Position numbers and translations under genes: made by a program. A DNA stretch of 13,654 nt, taken from contig JBCCYD010000135.1 in assembly GCA_039190385.1 (NCBI GenBank), forward strand, positions 1-13,654, in the 5' to 3' direction. Below are positions 1 to 5,690 of the stretch, piece by piece. The notes below the pieces were generated by a model that saw only the letters and a list, made by a program, of their open reading frames with translations, searched no databases and was not told the origin of the DNA. The DNA is from Xenococcus sp039190385. GTDB lineage: Bacteria; Cyanobacteriota; Cyanobacteriia; Cyanobacteriales; Xenococcaceae. Numbering within the stretch: the stretch's first letter is position 1; each line of letters starts with the position of its first letter.

Positions 1-2442
1 CTCAATCGCCCCATAGCAGAACATATTATTAACTTATTAAAAAGAAATAATATTAAAGAAATCATTGCGACGCTCTATTATTTACCTGATGTAATGCGCA
101 ATTATTTCCAGGATGGGAAAGATTTTGGCGTAGAGATGACCTATGCGGTAGAAGAAGAACAGCCTTTAGGAACTGCTGGTTGTGTCAAAAATATCCAACA
201 ATGGTTAGATGATACTTTTCTGGTAATTAGTGGTGATGGAGTTACCGATTTTGATTTGCAAGCTGCGATCGCATTTCACCGAGAAAAACAATCAAAAGCT
301 ACTCTCATCCTCACTCGTGTCCCCAACCCCGTTGAATTTGGCGTAGTTATTACCGATCCAGATGGCCGCATCAATCGTTTTCTAGAAAAACCCTCTTTAA
401 GTGAAATTTTCTCCGATACCATCAACACAGGTACCTATATCTTGGAACCAGAGGTTTTAGACTATCTTCCAGAAAACGAAGAATCAGACTTTTCTCAAGA
501 TCTTTTCCCAACACTTCTTGCCAGGGGAGAGCCGATCTATGGCTATATCGCCGAAGGCTATTGGTGTGATGTGGGTCATCTAGATGCTTGTCGCGAAGCT
601 CAATATGATTCTCTACAACAAAAAGTCACGATTGATTTTGCCTATCAAGAAAAATCCTCCCAAATCTGGATTGGTTCCAATACCTATATCGACCCCAGTG
701 CCAGAATTGAAGCCCCCGCATTAATTGGCAATAACTGTCGAATTGGGGCGCGAGTCAAAATTGAAGCAGGAACCGTAATTGGTGATAACGTAACCATTGG
801 CAATGATGCCGATCTCAAACGTCCGATTATTTGGAATGGTGTCACCGTGGGAGAAGAAGCCCATTTACGAGCTTGTATTATTGCCCGTGGTACGAGAGTT
901 GACAGACGGGCGCAAGTTCTAGAAGGCGCTGTTTTAGGCCCTTTATGCCATGTGGGAGAAGAAGCGCAAATTGCCCCTGGAGTTCGGGTTTGGCCTAGCA
1001 AAAGAATTGAATCGGGAGCCATCCTCAATATAAATTTGATTTGGGGAAATATGGCACAACGGAACCTTTTTGGTCAGCGGGGTGTGTCGGGGTTAGCCAA
1101 TATTGATATTACTCCCGAATTTGCCGTCAAACTAGGTGCAGCCTATGGTTCAACTTTAAAACTAGGGACAACCGTTTTGGCATCCCGTGATCAACGTAGT
1201 GTTTCTCGCATGATCAGCCGTTCTTTGGTTTCAGGATTAATGTCGGCAGGGATTAATGTGCAGAATTTGGAAGCAACGGCAATTCCCATTTCTCGGACGA
1301 TGACCGATCGCCTGGCAACGGCGGGAGGACTCCATGTGCGCTTGGAACCAAATCATCATGATCATATTTTGATCGAATTTTTTGACAAAGAAGGAATCAA
1401 TATTTCCAAGTCTAAAGAAAAGAAAATTGAAGGCAGCTATTTTAAAGAGGATTTACGTCGGGTCTCAATTTCGGAAATTGGTAAAATTGCCTATCCCGAT
1501 GGCGTGATTGAAACTTATAGTCACACCTTTGAAACCCATCTCAATATTGAAGCTGTACGCAACAGTCGCTCTAAAATAGTTATTGATTATGTTTATGCTG
1601 TTTCGGGAGCCATCTTACCTCAATTACTCGCTAAATTTGATTGTGACGCAGTTGTGCTGAATGCTAGTTTAAATCAAAATGCGATCGCGAATCAGGACAA
1701 AGAACGTTTACTAAAGCAATTGGGACAGGTTGTCGAAGCTCTGGGGGCAAATTTGGGAGTTCAAGTCTCAGCTAACGGAGAACAATTTATTCTAGTTGAT
1801 GAATCAGGCTTGCCGATTCGCGGGGAAACCTTAACTGCATTGATGGTCAATACGATTTTTACGGCCAATCCTCGCAGTACAGTAGTTGTTCCAGTTCATA
1901 CTTCCAGTGCCGTTGAAGAAATTGCACGACGTCATGATGGCAATGTTATTCGCACCAAAGTTAATCCCACTTCTTTGATGGAAGCTTCTCAAGCTAATAA
2001 AAATGTGGTGTTAGGCGGCAGTGGGGAAATTGGGTTCATTTTTCCCCAACTTCATCCAGGGTTTGATGCCATGTTTGGGATTGCCAAACTAATTGAAATG
2101 TTAACCATCCAAGAGAGATCTTTAGTAGAAATACGCAACGAACTACCTGCTGTTTGTCATAAATCCTATACGATACGCTGTCCGTGGAAGATTAAAGGTT
2201 CCCTGATGCGTCATTTAGTAGAGACTCACGATACAGAAAATTTGGAACTAATCGATGGGGTCAAAATTATTAATCCCCAAAATGATAATTGGGTACTAAT
2301 CTTGCCTGATGCGGGAGAGCCTCAAGTTCATATTTTTGCCAATAGTAATAATCGTAGTTGGGTAGATCACAGTCTTAATGATTATCGTGAGCGGGTTCAA
2401 AATTTTATTGATCATGAACAAGGGGCTATTAGTGATCAGTGA
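1..2442 (+). CDS. Mannose-1-phosphate guanylyltransferase-like NDP-sugar pyrophosphorylase fused to a phosphohexomutase-like domain (5' partial)
   Basis: The frame is open from base 1, so the first in-frame ATG (94) is internal. The residues before it, LNRPIAEHIINLLK, are normal nucleotidyltransferase sequence; about 30 N-terminal residues, including the GGxGTRL nucleotide-binding loop, lie outside the window. Of 813 visible residues, 1-205 are a nucleotidyltransferase domain (PLGTAG; GDGVTD at 232-249; LEKP near 382-393; YWCDVG). Residues 222-343 are left-handed beta-helix hexapeptide repeats (IGNNCRIGARVKIEAG type). From about 355 to the end is a phosphohexomutase fold. Family knowledge suggests it makes GDP-mannose or a similar activated sugar from sugar-1-phosphate and NTP in the cytoplasm, for glycans. 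The mutase half looks catalytically dead: the phosphoserine loop reads VRLEPN, the metal loop SANGEQ, the C-terminal phosphate loop LPDAGEP. The exact sugar and nucleotide are not readable from sequence. The last codons and stop lie inside a heptamer array. Confidence 0.88.
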   Translation, partial: LNRPIAEHIINLLKRNNIKEIIATLYYLPDVMRNYFQDGKDFGVEMTYAVEEEQPLGTAGCVKNIQQWLDDTFLVISGDGVTDFDLQAAIAFHREKQSKATLILTRVPNPVEFGVVITDPDGRINRFLEKPSLSEIFSDTINTGTYILEPEVLDYLPENEESDFSQDLFPTLLARGEPIYGYIAEGYWCDVGHLDACREAQYDSLQQKVTIDFAYQEKSSQIWIGSNTYIDPSARIEAPALIGNNCRIGARVKIEAGTVIGDNVTIGNDADLKRPIIWNGVTVGEEAHLRACIIARGTRVDRRAQVLEGAVLGPLCHVGEEAQIAPGVRVWPSKRIESGAILNINLIWGNMAQRNLFGQRGVSGLANIDITPEFAVKLGAAYGSTLKLGTTVLASRDQRSVSRMISRSLVSGLMSAGINVQNLEATAIPISRTMTDRLATAGGLHVRLEPNHHDHILIEFFDKEGINISKSKEKKIEGSYFKEDLRRVSISEIGKIAYPDGVIETYSHTFETHLNIEAVRNSRSKIVIDYVYAVSGAILPQLLAKFDCDAVVLNASLNQNAIANQDKERLLKQLGQVVEALGANLGVQVSANGEQFILVDESGLPIRGETLTALMVNTIFTANPRSTVVVPVHTSSAVEEIARRHDGNVIRTKVNPTSLMEASQANKNVVLGGSGEIGFIFPQLHPGFDAMFGIAKLIEMLTIQERSLVEIRNELPAVCHKSYTIRCPWKIKGSLMRHLVETHDTENLELIDGVKIINPQNDNWVLILPDAGEPQVHIFANSNNRSWVDHSLNDYRERVQNFIDHEQGAISDQ

Positions 2443-2476
2443 TCAGTCATCAGTTATCAGTTATCAGTTATCAGTT
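2432..2476. repeat. Tandem heptamer array, GTGATCA/GTTATCA type
   Basis: Six direct 7-bp units run without interruption: GTGATCA twice, GTCATCA once, GTTATCA three times, then a partial GTT. The array begins 11 bases before the end of the upstream gene, so its units encode the last residues and the TGA stop (2440-2442). This resembles the short tandemly repeated heptamers known from cyanobacterial intergenic DNA. The changes are graded from one end (GTG, GTC, GTT), as expected from replication slippage followed by point changes. No hairpin and U-tract typical of a terminator is visible. Confidence 0.9.
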
Positions 2477-2506
2477 GATTTCTTTGGTACGATTGAATTT
2501 AGTAAG

Positions 2507-2512
2507 TTGGAG
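2507..2512 (+). promoter_or_regulatory. Ribosome binding site deciding the SSB-like gene start
   Basis: TTGGAG lies 11 bases before the ATG at 2524. The alternative GTG start at 2512 would begin on the last base of this GGAG and could not use it. Together with the family-typical N terminus MNSCVLMA encoded from 2524, this favours the ATG. Confidence 0.55.
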
Positions 2513-2523
2513 TGCAGAAATCG

Positions 2524-3030
2524 ATGAATAGTTGTGTTTTGATGGCTCAAATCATTAGTGACCCTGAATTGCGTCAGACTCAAGACGGAACTAATGTTGC
2601 CAATATGTTAGTTGAATTTGCCGCCTCACGTCCCGAAGATCCGACGTCAAAGCTCAAAGTTGTCAGTTGGGGTGGTTTGGCAGAAGAAGTTAGTCAAAAA
2701 TACAAAACTGGCGATCGCGTTATTATTGATGGTCGTCTATCAATGAATTTGATAGATACACCTGAAGGCTATAAGGAAAAACGTGCTGAATTGGTGGTCT
2801 CACGCATTTTTCCCGTGGGAGCAAGCGACCAGAATGTTTCAGCTACTACGGTTTCTGGTATGCCTCAAGCAACCTCTTCTAAGGTTGTTAATCTAGATTC
2901 TACCCGATCTGCTCAACCGAAACCTGTTAGTGCTAATGTTGCGCCACCGACTACGGCAAAAACAACTGCTCAACCAGAACCAACTCCGGGAAATTATACT
3001 GATGAGCAACTTGATGATATTCCGTTCTAA
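2524..3030 (+). CDS. Single-stranded DNA-binding protein-like, Slr1034/Ycf41 type
   Basis: The 168-residue protein has an N-terminal OB-fold (about 1-98) with the SSB-type segments LKVVSWGGLAEEV and GDRVIIDGRL. A low-complexity Ser/Thr/Pro/Ala linker (about 99-157) follows, then an acidic tip ending LDDIPF, which in bacterial SSBs docks partner repair and replication proteins. The MNSC start and the SSB core resemble the second, non-canonical cyanobacterial SSB, described in Synechocystis (Slr1034) as thylakoid-associated and related to plastid Ycf41; that match is from memory. The canonical replicative SSB normally begins differently, so this is probably an accessory paralogue. An upstream GTG at 2512 would add four residues but clashes with the ribosome binding site. 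The next gene begins 3 bases after the stop, so the two are probably cotranscribed. Confidence 0.85.
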   Translation: MNSCVLMAQIISDPELRQTQDGTNVANMLVEFAASRPEDPTSKLKVVSWGGLAEEVSQKYKTGDRVIIDGRLSMNLIDTPEGYKEKRAELVVSRIFPVGASDQNVSATTVSGMPQATSSKVVNLDSTRSAQPKPVSANVAPPTTAKTTAQPEPTPGNYTDEQLDDIPF

Positions 3031-3033
3031 ATT

Positions 3034-3834
3034 ATGGAGCTAAATGTTGAGATAAAAGGACAAGGATATCCGATTCTTTGTCTTCATGGTCATCCTGGCT
3101 CAGCTAGTAGTATGTCTGTTTTTACGAATGTGCTTTCGGCAAAGTATCAAACTATTGCCCCCGATCTCCGAGGTTATGGGAAAAGCCGTTATCGAGGAGA
3201 TTTTTTAATGGAGGAGCATCTAGAAGATTTACAACAACTTTTAGATAAATATCAAATAGAAAATTGTTTATTATTGGGATGGTCTTTAGGCGGAATTTTA
3301 GCTCTAGAGTTGGCTATTCGAGATCGCAAAAGATTTAGTGGTGTTATTTTAGTTGCCTCCGCAGCCTCTCCCCGCAGCAATCATCCACCCATTACCAAGC
3401 AGGATTTACTATTTACAGGAATTGCCGGGATTCTAAATTATCTCAAGCCTGGATGGTTATGGAATATTAATCGTCTCGGTAAGCGATCGCTATTTCGTTA
3501 TCTGATTGCCCAACAAACTCCCCAAGCCTATCAATATTTGGCTAGCCAAGGAGTGCCTGCTTATTTCCAAACTTCGGCTGCTGCTAATAGAGCTTTAAAT
3601 AATGCTATTGCCAATGGTTATGATCGCCTTGATGAGTTGGGGAAGATTGAAGTTCCTTGTTTGGTATTAGCTGGAGAATGCGATCGCCATATCACAGCGG
3701 ATTCTAGTAAAAAAACAGCAGCCCAGATTAATAATTCGCAATTTATTTGTTATCCTAATACGGCTCATTTATTTCCCTGGGAAATTCCGCAACAGGTATT
3801 GCAAGATGTTCAGGAATGGCTTGGGGATAAGTAA
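3034..3834 (+). CDS. Alpha/beta hydrolase, cytoplasmic
   Basis: This 266-residue protein is the length of a single-domain alpha/beta hydrolase. The oxyanion-hole motif HGHPGS is at 18-23, DLRGYGKS at 44-51, the nucleophile elbow GWSLGG at 82-87 with Ser84, the acid in GECDRH (Asp217), and the base in NTAHLFPW (His245). A helical cap is likely around 120-195. There is no signal peptide or membrane segment, so it should act in the cytoplasm. The subfamily (esterase, epoxide hydrolase, haloperoxidase-like, carbon-carbon hydrolase) cannot be decided by eye. The ATG lies 3 bases after the SSB-like stop with no clear ribosome binding site, which suggests translational coupling. The TAA stop is part of the first unit of a downstream heptamer array. 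Confidence 0.87.
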   Translation: MELNVEIKGQGYPILCLHGHPGSASSMSVFTNVLSAKYQTIAPDLRGYGKSRYRGDFLMEEHLEDLQQLLDKYQIENCLLLGWSLGGILALELAIRDRKRFSGVILVASAASPRSNHPPITKQDLLFTGIAGILNYLKPGWLWNINRLGKRSLFRYLIAQQTPQAYQYLASQGVPAYFQTSAAANRALNNAIANGYDRLDELGKIEVPCLVLAGECDRHITADSSKKTAAQINNSQFICYPNTAHLFPWEIPQQVLQDVQEWLGDK

Positions 3835-3869
3835 TAAGTAATAAGTAATAAGTAATGAGTAATAAGTAA
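3831..3869. repeat. Tandem heptamer array, GTAATAA type
   Basis: Five units run head to tail (GTAATAA three times, GTAATGA, GTAATAA) with a partial GTAA after them; GGGATAA just before may be a decayed unit. The first unit supplies the stop codon of the preceding hydrolase. Because 7 is not a multiple of 3 and the unit is rich in TAA, the array carries stops in all three plus-strand frames. It sits between the 3' ends of two convergent hydrolase genes, and shares the pattern GTNATNA with the array at 2432-2476. Confidence 0.9.
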
Positions 3870-3876
3870 GAAACTT

Positions 3877-4788
3877 TTAGGGAATTATTTTAAGGAAATT
3901 TGCGACGTTTTCTTGCCAAAGTTTTTGGTCTACACTGACTAATAGTTGATGTCCTGCATTGGGAAAAACTACTAATTTTTTTTGAGAATTTAAGTTGTTT
4001 TGGATTTGTTTGACTTCATCGACTGTTACTAAAGGATCGCGATCGCCTGAAAAGATTAAAGTCGGACAATCCACAGTTTTGGCATATTCAAGGGGATTAT
4101 GACTAAAGCCGTTAAAATTATGCTGAATGCCGCCCCAAAAAACAATTAGTTCTCCCAAAATAAAAGAAGGAAGATTATAAGTTCCCAATCTATTTTTTAC
4201 CGCATCCAAAAGACGAGCAAAAGGAAGTTCTAAAATAATGCCATCTGGTTTAACTTGATCCTTCGCGATCGCCTTCAAAATAGCCGCAGTGCCCATAGAA
4301 ATACCATAGAGAATTATCGGTTTTCCTGGATTTGATTGCTGAATATATTGAGTAGCTAAAGCAACATCTGATCCTTCTTTAAATCCCACAGTACTAGTAT
4401 TTCCACTAGAATCTCCTGAGCCACGAAAATCTACCAGGAGAGTATCATAATTTAGACTATGAAAGACTTGGGCAGGAGTGAGCAAGCTGCTTTTACTACT
4501 TTCTTTGCCATGAAATAAGATTACCGTACCTTGAGAATTTTTTGCCTTAATCAACCAGGTTGATAACCATTCATTGTCGTTAATTGTAATTTTTGCACTA
4601 CTGTAATCTAGTCCGACTTCTGTTGGTACTTTATAAATCTGCGATCGCGGTAGTCCCAAACCAAATTCATCAGAATTACGATGGTGAGTTAGCAAATAGG
4701 CTCCCATATAGCCAAGGATATTAATCAGTAAAATCGCCGTTATCGTAGTTTTAAAAATCAATTGCTTGGTGAATTTTGATAGCTTCAT
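3877..4788 (-). CDS. Membrane-anchored alpha/beta hydrolase
   Basis: The 303-residue product starts with a basic stretch and one hydrophobic segment (about 13-33), probably a signal anchor holding the catalytic domain outside the cytoplasmic face. The hydrolase fold follows: ILFHGKES (90-97), VDFRGSGDSSG (119-129), nucleophile elbow YGISMG with Ser164, acid in SGDRDPLV (Asp251), base in NAGHQLL (His280). The layout recalls serine-aminopeptidase-like/BEM46-type hydrolases, but no substrate can be assigned. Its ATG lies 5 bases after the stop of the DUF4126 gene, so the two almost certainly share a transcript. It converges with the unrelated alpha/beta hydrolase across the heptamer array. The anchor could instead be a cleaved signal peptide, although no clear cleavage motif is seen. 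Confidence 0.85.
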   Translation of the reverse strand: MKLSKFTKQLIFKTTITAILLINILGYMGAYLLTHHRNSDEFGLGLPRSQIYKVPTEVGLDYSSAKITINDNEWLSTWLIKAKNSQGTVILFHGKESSKSSLLTPAQVFHSLNYDTLLVDFRGSGDSSGNTSTVGFKEGSDVALATQYIQQSNPGKPIILYGISMGTAAILKAIAKDQVKPDGIILELPFARLLDAVKNRLGTYNLPSFILGELIVFWGGIQHNFNGFSHNPLEYAKTVDCPTLIFSGDRDPLVTVDEVKQIQNNLNSQKKLVVFPNAGHQLLVSVDQKLWQENVANFLKIIP

Positions 4789-4793
4789 TATTT

Positions 4794-5393
4794 TTAGTTC
4801 GAGGGATGGCCAAATATCAATCGTTTCAGCTTTCTGAACAGAGAAGGGCTCAACTTAATTAGTTTAGCGATCGCGAAAATTAATAACCCAATGACCAACC
4901 CAGCAGCTAGCAAAGGTAAAGTTAGCGCCAATATTGATAATACCGCAGCGCTCAAAGCTTCCATAGTAGCCAAAAAGATATTCCCAATCCCACCGGTCAT
5001 ACTGGTAGAAGCTAATCGTGTCATACTAGTGGCACTCTCGATAATTCCTGCTGTTCCTCCACCAGCGATCGCAGCCAATGACCATTGCAAAACAGGATTG
5101 ATATCACCTAAATTAGCAGCAGTCAAAACAGTTCCTACGGCAATAGCAGTAGGAATCTCTATCAAATCTAGTAGATTATCCACCACAGGAATGTAATACG
5201 CCAAAACTTCCACTACTACAGCAACGATTAAAACAATCATCGCTGGATAGCTGCCAAGCCAAGCTAATTCAGGAGACAAATTAAAATCACCATAATTAGC
5301 TGCCATACTCATTGCCAAAGGAGGCATAAATACCCGAAATCCACAAGCCGCACTCAAAGCAATTCCCAGACATAAAGCGATAATAATTTCCAT
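4794..5393 (-). CDS. DUF4126 family integral membrane protein
   Basis: This 199-residue, highly hydrophobic protein is rich in Ala, Gly, Leu and Ile. Membrane segments are likely near 2-24, 45-67, 80-97, 104-122 and 134-182 (the last probably two helices), followed by a basic tail. The N terminus (ALSAACGFRVFMPPL), the VVDNLLDLIEIPTAIAVGT stretch and the glycine-rich SMTGGIGN loop match my recollection of DUF4126, a family of unknown function. It is the first gene of a unit with the membrane-anchored hydrolase 5 bases downstream; a shared membrane role is inference. The ribosome binding site before the ATG is weak, and I could not place its promoter in the intergenic region. A shorter reading frame on the opposite strand here is a shadow. 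Confidence 0.8.
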   Translation of the reverse strand: MEIIIALCLGIALSAACGFRVFMPPLAMSMAANYGDFNLSPELAWLGSYPAMIVLIVAVVVEVLAYYIPVVDNLLDLIEIPTAIAVGTVLTAANLGDINPVLQWSLAAIAGGGTAGIIESATSMTRLASTSMTGGIGNIFLATMEALSAAVLSILALTLPLLAAGLVIGLLIFAIAKLIKLSPSLFRKLKRLIFGHPSN

Positions 5394-5524
5394 AGAGTAA
5401 AATTTTTCTTAATAGTCAAAGGACAAATTAAACAAGATAATTTAACTCCAAAGGTAACATTTAATTAGAAAAAAAATTAGCAAATTACTTTCTATAAATT
5501 ATGAACTGGTAGAAGTGAAACCAA

Positions 5525-5539
5525 GTATAAATTATATAC
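5525..5539. promoter_or_regulatory. Inverted repeat GTATA-N5-TATAC, possible operator
   Basis: Perfect 5-bp arms flank an AATTA centre. It lies in the divergent intergenic region about 85 bp upstream of the putative -10 box of the GHL10 gene. It resembles an NtcA site (GTA-N8-TAC) but has 9 bases between the half-sites. The region is AT-rich, so chance is possible. Confidence 0.25.
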
Positions 5540-5548
5540 AGTAAATTT

Positions 5549-5560
5549 CCCTAGCTAGGG
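5549..5560. promoter_or_regulatory. Perfect 12-bp palindrome CCCTAGCTAGGG, candidate operator
   Basis: This fully self-complementary element is GC-richer than the AT-rich intergenic DNA around it, so it stands out. It is centred about 56 bp upstream of the putative -10 box of the GHL10 gene and about 160 bp upstream of the DUF4126 start, so a dimeric regulator bound here could serve either gene. No regulator can be named. Confidence 0.4.
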
Positions 5561-5587
5561 CTATCTTAATCTCATTAAAGTTACTGA

Positions 5588-5616
5588 TTACGAGGATAAC
5601 GATTGAGGATTATAAT
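5588..5616 (+). promoter_or_regulatory. Probable sigma70-type promoter of the GHL10 gene
   Basis: A consensus -10 box TATAAT (5611-5616) is preceded at 17 bp by the weak -35 match TTACGA (5588-5593). A transcript starting near 5623 would have a leader of about 70 bases before the start codon at 5691. The remainder of the 5394-5690 gap holds the two palindromes and AT-rich DNA; I see no RNA gene in it. Confidence 0.4.
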
Positions 5617-5674
5617 GAAATTATGATTTTAATGGCTAAAGATTATTAGCCTCAAAACTCGAATGTCAGGAATT

Positions 5675-5682
5675 AAAGGAGA
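5675..5682 (+). promoter_or_regulatory. Strong ribosome binding site with tandem non-ATG starts
   Basis: AAAGGAGA is the best Shine-Dalgarno match among the genes here. From GGAG it is 9 bases to the TTG at 5691 and 12 bases to the GTG at 5694; no ATG is available. TTG has the better spacing, but GTG is used more often as a start. Confidence 0.6.
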
Positions 5683-5690
5683 ATAGTACC

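Noticed and set aside
94..96. ATG as the start of the sugar-nucleotide enzyme
   Set aside because: The frame is open back to base 1 and the upstream residues match the family, so the ATG is internal.
684..1028. Minus-strand open frame of 114 codons
   Set aside because: It lies fully inside the hexapeptide-repeat region of the sugar-nucleotide gene; its low-complexity protein is a shadow of that repeat.
2432..2476. CRISPR array or terminator
   Set aside because: Units are 7 bp with no spacers, and there is no GC-rich hairpin followed by a T-run.
2512..2514. GTG as the start of the SSB-like gene
   Set aside because: It overlaps the GGAG ribosome binding site, while the ATG at 2524 gives the family-typical MNSC start.
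4891..5196. Plus-strand open frame of 101 codons
   Set aside because: It is antisense to the DUF4126 gene, with a composition explained by that gene's hydrophobic codons and no ribosome binding site.
5525..5539. NtcA binding site
   Set aside because: The half-sites GTA and TAC are 9 bases apart rather than 8, so I list it only as an unassigned inverted repeat.
5663..5686. Leader peptide MSGIKGE upstream of the GHL10 gene
   Set aside because: Seven codons, no ribosome binding site of its own, and no regulatory pattern in the residues; it merely overlaps the main gene's binding site.
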